A stretch of 21,503 nucleotides of DNA. It comes from Kiritimatiellia bacterium. GTDB taxonomy: Bacteria > Verrucomicrobiota > Kiritimatiellia > RFP12 > UBA1067. The stretch spans positions 1 through 21,503 of the forward strand of contig JAGCPM010000161.1 of NCBI GenBank assembly GCA_017965685.1. Reading direction: 5' to 3'. This document shows positions 1-6,197 of this stretch, one piece after another; the stretch's first letter is position 1, and each line of letters opens with the position of its first letter. The translations under genes were made by a program, and so were the position numbers. A model generated the notes under the pieces. That model was given only the letters and a program-made list of their open reading frames with translations. It was not told where the DNA came from and searched no databases.

Positions 1-215
1 AGGTCCGTTATGTCCCTGCCCTCGAGGTATATGCGCCCCGAATCTGGCCTTTCGAATCCGCCGAGCATCCTGAGAAGCGTTGTCTTTCCGCACCCAGACG
101 GACCCAGGAGCGAGAAGAATTCGCCCCTGTTTACGGACAGGCACACGTCGTCCACGGCGGTCAGCGCGCCGAAGCGTTTCGTCACGTGATCGAACACGAG
201 AAAGTCGTTGCTCAA
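1..215 (-). CDS. PotA-type ABC transporter ATP-binding protein, N-terminal part
   Basis: Only the first ~71 residues lie in the window; the gene runs off the left edge. It is the cytoplasmic ATPase subunit of an importer. Visible features are the opening beta strands ([20 protein letters not shown]) and Walker A GPSGCGKT at residues 38-45, followed by [16 protein letters not shown]. This pattern is typical of PotA/FbpC/MalK-like ATPases, closest to the spermidine/putrescine (PotA) style, but the substrate cannot be known without the permease and binding protein. The start is TTG at 215, chosen because AGGAGG lies 9 nt upstream and the reading frame matches the family N-terminus; the other nearby TTG (220) runs into a stop after two codons. 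It has its own promoter at 251-279 and is divergent from the structured RNA. Family assignment is sure; the substrate is a guess. Confidence 0.88.
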   Translation of the reverse strand, partial: MSNDFLVFDHVTKRFGALTAVDDVCLSVNRGEFFSLLGPSGCGKTTLLRMLGGFERPDSGRIYLEGRDITD

Positions 216-250
216 TTCAAGACACCTCCTTTGTTTCAGGTTAAGTGTGA

Positions 251-279
251 ATAATATCTAATTTCTCCGCCGATTGCAA
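251..279 (-). promoter_or_regulatory. sigma70-like promoter for the ABC ATPase gene
   Basis: On the minus strand TTGCAA (279-274) is followed after 17 nt by TATTAT (256-251). The predicted start site is near 244, about 29 nt before the TTG start codon, and AGGAGGTG sits in between. Spacing and position are both as expected for a housekeeping promoter. Confidence 0.55.
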
Positions 280-329
280 TAGGGAATTTGAAAAAAAATT
301 CACCGGGCTCTCTAGCGCCAATTTCGCAG

Positions 330-359
330 TTGACGGGGTAAGAAAGAATTTGGTATAAT
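330..359 (+). promoter_or_regulatory. strong sigma70-like promoter of the structured RNA
   Basis: TTGACG (330-335) is followed after 18 nt by a perfect TATAAT (354-359). Transcription would start near 366, just at the beginning of the helix-rich region. The porin promoter at 3114-3143 has the same TTGACG box and the same 18-nt spacer. Confidence 0.7.
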
Positions 360-365
360 ACAAGC

Positions 366-779
366 GTTCTTGGGGAAGAGATTCCTTAAGGATAAGGCTC
401 TTTGACAACGGCGGGAGGCACAATGCTCCCGCCACCGGCCTGAAGCCAGTCGAGTGATTGGCGGATGGCAGAACCTCGCGAAGCCGCTCACAAAGACGGC
501 AAAGCGGGGAGTTGCGGAATCCCAAAAGGACCGCAACCTGTCCTCCGTAGTCGGCGCAAGCCGCGAAGGAGGGCAACGTACGCAACAGCGTATAGTAGCT
601 TCGTCGGAAACCGCTAATTTCCAAATGCTGAAGTGAAATACGGCTGTGCGTCGCGTGTGGACACATTATCCACGCGGCGCACTTTCATATTCATGTTTCA
701 GCATGGGCTCTTAGCGGTGCCTCGACGAGACAGAATTTCGAGAGTGCGCCGCTCTTCTTTTGCCGTCGGCGCCCTCTCA
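366..779 (+). ncRNA. large structured RNA of unknown class (or very long 5' leader)
   Basis: About 415 nt behind a near-consensus promoter fold, by hand pairing, into a series of helices: 410-417/426-433 (8 bp); 445-451/456-462 (7 bp, loop GAGT); 511-517/531-537 with an inner TCC/GGA extension; 540-546/568-574 enclosing 552-555/560-563 capped by a GCAA (GNRA) tetraloop; 578-583/588-593 (loop AACA). A long-range arm follows, built from 601-606/723-728, 610-617/711-718 and 625-632/697-704, enclosing the hairpin 646-661/669-682. The last helix, 740-751/767-778, has one mismatch and ends 12 nt before a Shine-Dalgarno. No convincing protein is encoded here on either strand. I see no RNase P, tmRNA, SRP, 6S or group I/II intron signatures. 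No T-run follows the last helix, so the transcript probably continues into the ORF at 806. The class is unknown to me. Confidence 0.6.
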
Positions 780-805
780 CAACACAACGAAAGGAGGCAC
801 GGCAA

Positions 806-901
806 ATGAGTAAAATATGGAATTGCAAATACGAAGGGTATACTACTAGTAGTCATACGAGTTGTCCAAGACACGAGTATAACATAGACGTTATCCAATA
901 G
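806..901 (+). CDS. 31-codon micro-ORF, zinc-ribbon-like peptide
   Basis: The ATG at 806 is preceded by AAGGAGG (791-797) at 8-nt spacing, one of the best ribosome binding sites in the window. The 31-residue peptide starts MSKIWNCKYEGY and continues TTSSHTSCPRHEYN before a TAG stop. The spacing of Cys7, Glu10, Cys20 and His23 recalls a small zinc ribbon or rubredoxin knuckle (W-x-C-x-x-C-G-Y ... C-P-x-[CH]) in which one Cys has become Glu. That reading is an inference. It could be a tiny metal-binding protein, a leader peptide, or the start of a decayed longer gene. It directly follows the structured RNA and probably shares its transcript. It is followed by 164 AT-rich bases (902-1065) in which I see no gene. 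Confidence 0.45.
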   Translation: MSKIWNCKYEGYTTSSHTSCPRHEYNIDVIQ

Positions 902-1065
902 AATACCCAGAAAGAGTTATTACCAGTAGTTGTTTTGTAGCCAGTCTTGAAAATCATGGGCAACTTGATGGAGTCCAACAGACTTTGTACTGTGTATTCA
1001 GAATTCGCGATACACCGACTATTAATGCCAATGCGTTCATGAAAAATTCTAAAGAGTGATATACA

Positions 1066-2397
1066 ATGAAAAATATAACCTACAAAGAAATTGTTGCACA
1101 AAACCGTGCCCGCTACATTGCAGAACGAAGAAAAGCACGAAAGGTAAAGACGTTAAAAACATTTCTATACCTGATTGTGCTGTTCATGATTGGTATTGCG
1201 AGTTATATTGGATATTCCATATGGCAAGAAAGAAAAATAGAGACAGAACGTAAAAAAGCAGAAGAACGTAAGCTTTTGGCGGAACAATTGGCAAACGAGC
1301 GCAAGGTAAAGCGCAAACAGGAGGAAGAGCTAAAGGCCAAACACGAGCAAGAGCGTATGGAACGAGAACTGCGCTACGAAGAGGAAAGAATAGCCCGAGA
1401 AAAGAAACGCGCAGAAGAACTAAAGCGTATCGAACAGGAGAGACTTGAACGGGAAAAGCGTTATGAGGAAGAACGTCTAGCACGTCAAAAGCAACAGGAA
1501 GAAGAACGTGCAAAACGGAAGCGTAAACTAGAAGAAGATCGCCTTGCATGGGAAAAGAGACGAGAAGCGGATCTCGCTGAACGGGAACGCTTAAAAGAGG
1601 CAGAGAAGCACGAAATAGCAAGGCTTGATCGTGAGCGTGAGTTGATAAAAAAACAGCAAATTGAAAGGACTCCAGTTAGACCTAAAGCCCCCAGTAAAGA
1701 TGACATAAAGTTTTTTCAACTTCGTTCCCAAATGGGTGGTTCTGTGTTGGAGCCGTTAATTAAGAAATGCAACCAGTTATATGACTCAGATATCTCTTCT
1801 GGTGGAAGAAATGTCAAATCTGCAATAATGATTAAATTGGCAGGTGACATAGGCCCTGTTGACTATAGACAAACAATCCGAACTAAAACAACCACTTCTT
1901 ATGGATCCGTAGGCAGATTTGAGGGAACGACCATGTGGGGCACTCCTGTCCAAGGCGACGTATTAGGGACGACAACATCTACAAGAACTAAAGTCGGTGC
2001 ATACAAAGCTACTGTTCCCGCTGGATTCAGAGAGGCGTTTGACAAACTCCTATCGCTTGCGCGCAAAAAGCATGCGAGAGCGTGTGCAGAAGTCGGAGCT
2101 TGCATTTTTGTGGAGGCTACAAAAGGACAAATAGGCATGGATGATCAAGGTGCTTTGAAGTTCTTCACTAAGGCCGCTGAACACGGCGATGCTGACGGTA
2201 TGTTCATGCTTGCATTCTGTCTTTACTATGGGATCGGCACGCCAATGAACAAACCGAAAATTGGTAAGGCGTATGAGGAATTACTGAAGTTACAAGAGGT
2301 TCTGAACAATTCCAATCAGCCTTCTGTTATTCGTAAAAATATTTCATCGGGATGGATTAACAGAAGAATGAGTGAGGCACGTGGGCTGGCAAAATAA
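1066..2397 (+). CDS. membrane-anchored coiled-coil protein with Sel1-like repeats
   Basis: 443 residues. A basic N-terminus (1-31) precedes one membrane segment (about 32-52, rich in L/I/V/F). Residues 55-200 form a very long charged helix of E/K/R/Q/A, with the block RYEEER repeated at 103 and 132. A 212-320 region of unknown fold follows, with a Thr-rich stretch near 274-307. Residues ~335-410 look like Sel1/TPR-type repeats (ACAEVGACIF..., GALKFFTKAAEHGDADGMFMLA, LYYGIG). The layout resembles TolA-like or Sel1 scaffold proteins that sit in the inner membrane and reach across the periplasm or into the cytoplasm, but I do not recognise an ortholog. The start ATG has only a weak GAG box 9 nt upstream. 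The gene is clearly richer in AT than the genes from 3185 on, which suggests recent acquisition. Its partner and function are unknown. Confidence 0.8.
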   Translation: MKNITYKEIVAQNRARYIAERRKARKVKTLKTFLYLIVLFMIGIASYIGYSIWQERKIETERKKAEERKLLAEQLANERKVKRKQEEELKAKHEQERMERELRYEEERIAREKKRAEELKRIEQERLEREKRYEEERLARQKQQEEERAKRKRKLEEDRLAWEKRREADLAERERLKEAEKHEIARLDRERELIKKQQIERTPVRPKAPSKDDIKFFQLRSQMGGSVLEPLIKKCNQLYDSDISSGGRNVKSAIMIKLAGDIGPVDYRQTIRTKTTTSYGSVGRFEGTTMWGTPVQGDVLGTTTSTRTKVGAYKATVPAGFREAFDKLLSLARKKHARACAEVGACIFVEATKGQIGMDDQGALKFFTKAAEHGDADGMFMLAFCLYYGIGTPMNKPKIGKAYEELLKLQEVLNNSNQPSVIRKNISSGWINRRMSEARGLAK

Positions 2398-2403
2398 GCA
2401 TAG

Positions 2404-2781
2404 GTTTGGGGTGATGATTTAGTAAGGGTTATACAAAGTGCCTGTACTATTTCAGTGGATTCCGACGGATGGGAACGGCACAATGGCGACTTTGAAGCGG
2501 CTGCAAATGCGGCAAGCGGAAAGTTTAACAGCGGGCGGCCAACGGCGGTTTGGGAGGAGTTTGTCGCAGGTCTTGACCCGACGAATGAGAACAGTCGATT
2601 TGAAGCCAAGATAGAGTTGGTCGATGGCATGTCAGTGATCACATGGGAGCCAGACTTGAACACAAACGGCATTAGCCGACTATACAAGATTTATGGCAAA
2701 GAGTCTCTGACAGAAGTCGACTGGCAATATCCGACCAATTCGCTTCACCGATTCTTCAAGGTCACCGTCGAAATGCCATAG
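2404..2781 (+). pseudogene. C-terminal remnant of a large secreted/surface protein
   Basis: The frame is open from 2404, after an in-frame TAG, to a TAG at 2779-2781, but has no credible start: the GTG at 2455 lacks a Shine-Dalgarno. From 2455 it reads DSDGWERHNGDFEAAANAAS, then WEEFVAGLDPTNENSRF, VITWEPDLN, YKIYGKESL and a final HRFFKVTVEMP. This matches the style of the C-terminal tail on long surface proteins that I associate with Kiritimatiellota/Lentisphaerae: a calcium-loop-like DSDG motif, 'VAG-DPT', and a beta-rich ending. That family link is from memory. No signal peptide or N-terminal body exists upstream; the sequence before 2440 does not look related. I infer a gene decapitated by insertion or deletion. 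A short expressed protein is possible but unlikely. Confidence 0.6.
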
Positions 2782-2839
2782 GCACACAGGACTATTATTC
2801 CAGAAACGCCAACTGACTAAGCACGGCCAGGCGGAGCGG

Positions 2840-2862
2840 GCCTAGGCGGGACGCTTACCCGC
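2840..2862. other. GC-rich palindrome and hairpin in intergenic DNA
   Basis: GCCTAGGC (2840-2847) is an 8-bp palindrome. It is overlapped by GCGGG (2846-2850) pairing with CCCGC (2858-2862) across a 7-nt loop. No T-run follows, so it is not a clear terminator. The surrounding 2820-2887 is GC-rich and non-coding, repeating GGCGG several times. It is part of the 403-nt gene-free stretch 2782-3184, which also holds the palindrome array and the porin promoter. Confidence 0.3.
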
Positions 2863-2887
2863 GCTGAGGGCTGGCTAGGCGGCGGTA

Positions 2888-3042
2888 AACCTATTTAATA
2901 GGTTCCCTTCAACCTATTAAATAGGGAAGCACCAACCTATTAAATGACTTTGCACCAAGCTATTTAATGACTTCACCCAAAGTCATTAAATAGGTTTACT
3001 GCTGCCTATTCAATAGGTTTAGAGGAACCCATTAAATAGGTT
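2888..3042. repeat. array of seven 17-bp palindromes with exact 23-bp period
   Basis: Seven copies of a 17-bp near-palindrome, consensus AACCTATTWAATAGGTT, are centred at 2896, 2919, 2942, 2965, 2988, 3011 and 3034, every step being exactly 23 bp. The 6-bp spacers differ (CCCTTC, AGCACC, TGCACC, CACCCA, TACTGC, TAGAGG). In copies 3-5 some half-sites switch to AATGACTT/AAGTCATT. The right half of copy 4 and left half of copy 5 switch together and remain perfectly complementary, so hairpins between adjacent copies (8-bp stem, 6-nt loop) are better preserved than the palindromes within copies. The array lies between a gene remnant and the porin promoter. It is not CRISPR-like: the spacers are far too short. 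Confidence 0.9.
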
Positions 3043-3113
3043 TGCCGCTCGCTAAAGAGCCCCTTCTTCGTGTCATCCGCCATGCTCCATTTTCCATTTT
3101 GGCCCGTTTGCCC

Positions 3114-3143
3114 TTGACGGCGTGAGGGCATTTGTTATATACT
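3114..3143 (+). promoter_or_regulatory. promoter of the porin-transporter cluster
   Basis: TTGACG (3114-3119), an 18-nt spacer and TATACT (3138-3143) form a good sigma70-like promoter. An overlapping TATATA at 3136 is an alternative -10 box. The start site would be near 3150, leaving a leader of about 35 nt with GGAG 6 nt before the porin ATG. The palindrome array ends 72 bp upstream of the -35 box. Confidence 0.65.
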
Positions 3144-3184
3144 ATACACCTAATCAGTAAAACAAGGTCGATTCGGAGAATCAA

Positions 3185-4723
3185 ATGAAAAGATTGTTGT
3201 TGTCTGCGGCATGCGCTACGGCCATGTCGCTGGCTATCGCACAAGAGGCTGCCGCGCCTGTCGCCGTCTCGCAGGCCGATTTTGCGGCGTTAATGGAGCG
3301 TGTGGCGCAGCTTGAAGCCGTGTCGAAGGCACAGGCCGCCCGCATAGCCGAACTGGAAAGCCAAAACACCGCCCTCGCCGCCGCCCAGGAAGCGGCCAAG
3401 AAAGATATCGCGGACGTTCGCGAAGCCGCAAAGAAGGATGTCGAGGAAGCTACCGAGCTCAAGTTCGACGAAACGACCGAGGTCAGCGAATCCGGCCGCG
3501 TCATCACCACAGAGACCGGCAACAAGTACTATCTCGCCGATACCACGGCCCGCATATTCGAGCCGCTTTCGGAGTCCGGACTCAGAATCACGCCTTACGG
3601 CTACCTCACCTTCGAAGCCGTCCACAACACCCAAAAGACGGAGGTGGATATCTACTCCGACTGGGTCCTGCCGCGAAGCAGGGACAGGCGCAACTCCGGC
3701 CACCAGACTTCGTTCAGCATGAACGACTCGATTCTCGGATTCAACTTCGACGCGCCCGAACTCCAGAACGGCTGGAAGATGTACGGCAAGTTCGAGTTCG
3801 ACCTCGCCGGCGACCACGCCAACGATCCCGCCTTCCACTTCCGCCACCTCTACTTCGCCATGGATAACGAGCAGAGCGGATGGAACATCCTCTTCGGCCT
3901 GACATGGCACCTCTGGAAGATGGTCACGCCCAACGAGATCGACGGCGCGTGGCTTGAGCAGTGCGGCCATCCCTACCGCCGCAGCCCGCAGGTCCGCGTC
4001 ACGAAGAAGTTCACGTTTGACGACGACAGCACGCTTGAACTGCGCGCAGGCATCGTGAAGAACGGCAACGGCATGGGCGGCGATCGCGATGATGACGACA
4101 ATCAGGATAACTCCGCCTCTGCATGGGCGCTCATCGAAGGCGCGGTCGTTTACGAGCGCAAGGCTGCATGGGAAGATTCCGGCAGAAAGTGGCTCGTCGG
4201 TCTCGGCGGAATGTACGGCCGCGACAGGTCGCACCGTCCTACCGCAGTCAACGTCCAAGGCGAATTCACTGCATGGGATGGCGACCTCGACGAATACAAC
4301 ACCGACATGGTCATGCTTGCCGCGCAGGTGCCCTTCCTGGAGAAGCTAACCTTCACCGGCCAGATTTTCGCCGGCGAGAACCTTGGCGGCGTCCAAGCCG
4401 GCATCGGCCAGAGGGTCGGATTCAGCGACATCAACAAGAAAGGCCGCGAAGTTTCCACGGTCGGCGGCTTTGCCGATCTGCGCTACGACCTGAACGATAC
4501 GTGGGCTTTCTCCGCCGGCTACGGCTTCGACGACCCTGTAGATTCCGAGGCAAAGGATGCCGACGGACGCATCTTCAACGGCCGTGCGTATCTCGCGGCG
4601 TTCTACCAGTTCAATGCGAACCTCCACTTCGGCGTGGAATACGCCCACCTGACCACGAAGTACTACGGCGACGGCACTGCCGACGACGAGCGCTTCCAGT
4701 TCACGGCGTTCTACGACTTCTAA
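3185..4723 (+). CDS. DcaP-like outer-membrane porin with N-terminal coiled coil
   Basis: 512 residues. A signal peptide (1-19, cleavage likely after SLAIA) leads into a short Ala-rich helix and heptad-like coiled coil (about 31-88: ADFAALMERVAQLEAV, ARIAELESQNTALAAAQ). A linker follows, then an outer-membrane beta-barrel from about residue 133 (LRITPYGYLTFEAV) to a terminal Phe (FQFTAFYDF). Strands rich in alternating aromatic residues and acidic loops (GGDRDDDDNQD) are typical of porins. The order signal, coiled coil, barrel matches the DcaP family of trimeric porins, which pass small anionic solutes; that substrate is known for the family and not shown here. GGAG 6 nt before the ATG supports the start. 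It heads a cluster with three transport genes and stops 26 nt before the symporter. Confidence 0.85.
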   Translation: MKRLLLSAACATAMSLAIAQEAAAPVAVSQADFAALMERVAQLEAVSKAQAARIAELESQNTALAAAQEAAKKDIADVREAAKKDVEEATELKFDETTEVSESGRVITTETGNKYYLADTTARIFEPLSESGLRITPYGYLTFEAVHNTQKTEVDIYSDWVLPRSRDRRNSGHQTSFSMNDSILGFNFDAPELQNGWKMYGKFEFDLAGDHANDPAFHFRHLYFAMDNEQSGWNILFGLTWHLWKMVTPNEIDGAWLEQCGHPYRRSPQVRVTKKFTFDDDSTLELRAGIVKNGNGMGGDRDDDDNQDNSASAWALIEGAVVYERKAAWEDSGRKWLVGLGGMYGRDRSHRPTAVNVQGEFTAWDGDLDEYNTDMVMLAAQVPFLEKLTFTGQIFAGENLGGVQAGIGQRVGFSDINKKGREVSTVGGFADLRYDLNDTWAFSAGYGFDDPVDSEAKDADGRIFNGRAYLAAFYQFNANLHFGVEYAHLTTKYYGDGTADDERFQFTAFYDF

Positions 4724-4749
4724 ACTGAACGGGAAGACTCTTACATATC

Positions 4750-6183
4750 ATGGATAAGCGAGCAAGTTGGTCGGGGACTCTGGCGTTCGTCTTGGCGGCG
4801 GCGGCCTCCGCAATCGGTCTGGGAAATCTGTGGCGCTTCCCTTATCTGGCGGCGCAATACGGCGGCGGAATGTTCATCGCCGTATATCTGGTTCTCGTCG
4901 TCACGCTGGGCTTCACGCTTATGGTGACGGAAATCGCGGTCGGCAGAAAGACGCAGCAGGCGCCCTTGACGGCCTACTCCCTTATCCAGAAGAAGTGGGG
5001 ATTCATCGGGTTTCTCGGAACCCTGATTCCCCTTCTCATCGTACCCTACTACTGCGTCGTCGGCGGCTGGGTTCTATACTACCTTAAAGCCTACGCTGTA
5101 ATGGCGTTCACCGGCGCGAACGTCATGGGCGAGGCGGCGGCCAATTCGGGCGACGTGTTCGGCGCGTTCATAACCGCGCCTTTCGCCCCATTCGGATACG
5201 CCATGCTGTTCATTCTAGCCTGCGCGGGAGTCATCATTCTCGGCGTCAAGAACGGCATAGAAAAGTCCAATCTCGTGATGATGCCGATACTCTTTCTGAT
5301 GGCGATCGGCATTTCGGCCTACGTGGTCTGCATGCCAGGGTCGGTCGACGGCATAAAATACTATCTCGTCCCCAATCTCGATTGCGTTTCGGTCGACGGC
5401 AAATTCTCGATAATGATGCTCGCCAAGACGATTCTGGGCGCGGCTGGGCAGATGTTCTACTCCCTCTCGCTTGCGATGGGCATCATGATAACCTACGGCT
5501 CGTACATGAAGAAGACGGACTCCATCGAAAAGTGCGTCCGCCGCATAGAGCTGTTCGACACCTTGATCGCGCTCATCGCGGGTCTCATGATCATACCGGT
5601 TGTGTACATGTTCGCGATAAAGACCGGAACGCCCGTGAAAGAGGCGATGAGCCAGGGCGCAGGACTCATGTTCATCACGCTTCCGAAGGTGTTCGCGATG
5701 TTCGGCGCGGCCGGAACGTGGATTGGTTTCGCGTTCTTCCTGCTCGTCACTTTCGCTGCGGCGACGAGCGCCATTTCGCTCTACGAGGCGTGCGTCAGCT
5801 CCCTTTGCGACTTCCTGAAGCTCGAACGCAAGACTGCGACCATATTCATGGGCTCCACGATAATGTTCCTCGCCTCCTTCTCCGCGCTCGGCTACGGAGC
5901 ATGGGGCCACATCAAGCCGTTTGGGCTCGATTCCTTCCTCGATTTCTTCGACTTCTTCACGAACTCGGTACTGATGCCTGTCGTGGCCATTGCGACCTGC
6001 ATCTTCATAGGATGGTTCGCCGGACCGAAGTACATAATCGACGAATGCGAGGCGGACGGGCAAACCTTCAAGGCAAAGGCCGTATACTCGTTCATGATCA
6101 AGTATCTTGCGCCAGCATTGATGATCGCCCTTCTCGCCAGCGAGATATGCCGCGCGCTCGAAATCGGCGGATGGAAAATATGA
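4750..6183 (+). CDS. Na+-dependent transporter of the neurotransmitter:sodium symporter (NSS/SNF) family
   Basis: 477 residues, an inner-membrane protein with about 11-12 hydrophobic segments. The NSS signature is in TM1: ASAIGLGNLWRFPYLAAQYG, with the unwound-helix motif GNLWRFPYL at 25-33, followed by EIAVGRKTQ. Family members such as LeuT, MhsT and TnaT import amino acids or related amines with Na+. Later landmarks fit: YYCVVGGWVLYYL (TM3), NGIEKSNLVMMPILF (TM5) and TFAAATSAISLYE (TM8, Na2-site region with the TSAIS motif). The specific substrate cannot be read from sequence. The start ATG has only a poor, distant GGGAAG (4731-4736), so translation may depend on the upstream porin. It lies 14 nt before the antiporter gene, consistent with an operon. 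Confidence 0.93.
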   Translation: MDKRASWSGTLAFVLAAAASAIGLGNLWRFPYLAAQYGGGMFIAVYLVLVVTLGFTLMVTEIAVGRKTQQAPLTAYSLIQKKWGFIGFLGTLIPLLIVPYYCVVGGWVLYYLKAYAVMAFTGANVMGEAAANSGDVFGAFITAPFAPFGYAMLFILACAGVIILGVKNGIEKSNLVMMPILFLMAIGISAYVVCMPGSVDGIKYYLVPNLDCVSVDGKFSIMMLAKTILGAAGQMFYSLSLAMGIMITYGSYMKKTDSIEKCVRRIELFDTLIALIAGLMIIPVVYMFAIKTGTPVKEAMSQGAGLMFITLPKVFAMFGAAGTWIGFAFFLLVTFAAATSAISLYEACVSSLCDFLKLERKTATIFMGSTIMFLASFSALGYGAWGHIKPFGLDSFLDFFDFFTNSVLMPVVAIATCIFIGWFAGPKYIIDECEADGQTFKAKAVYSFMIKYLAPALMIALLASEICRALEIGGWKI

Positions 6184-6197
6184 CGAGGGGGAATGCC

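Noticed and set aside
454..636. 60-codon plus-strand frame inside the RNA region
   Set aside because: No Shine-Dalgarno, no recognisable domain, and the bases are taken up by the hairpins at 511-537, 540-574 and 578-593.
241..666. 141-codon open frame on the minus strand
   Set aside because: It lies antisense to the helix-rich RNA, overlaps the ABC-gene promoter, has no ribosome site and a biased Cys/Arg/Leu/Ser content typical of chance frames opposite structured RNA.
740..778. Intrinsic terminator at the end of the structured RNA
   Set aside because: The helix is strong but is followed by ACAACACAACG rather than a T-run, and a ribosome site comes next.
366..779. RNase P RNA, because of an ACAGAA box near 730
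   Set aside because: The other universal RNase P blocks, such as GAGGAAAGTC, are missing and the helix order does not fit.
965..993. Promoter for the coiled-coil gene (TTGATG with TACTGT or TGTACT)
   Set aside because: The -10 candidates match the consensus poorly and spacing is ambiguous; not enough to call.
2888..3042. CRISPR array
   Set aside because: Repeats are 17-bp palindromes with only 6-bp spacers, too short for spacers, and there are no cas genes.
3290..4258. Long minus-strand open frame opposite the porin
   Set aside because: A shadow of the GC-rich porin codons; the plus frame has signal peptide, coiled coil and barrel features.
5382..6197. N-terminal extension of the NhaC frame over the symporter gene
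   Set aside because: The translation is Arg/His-rich chance sequence overlapping the symporter; ATG 6198 has a ribosome site and signal peptide.
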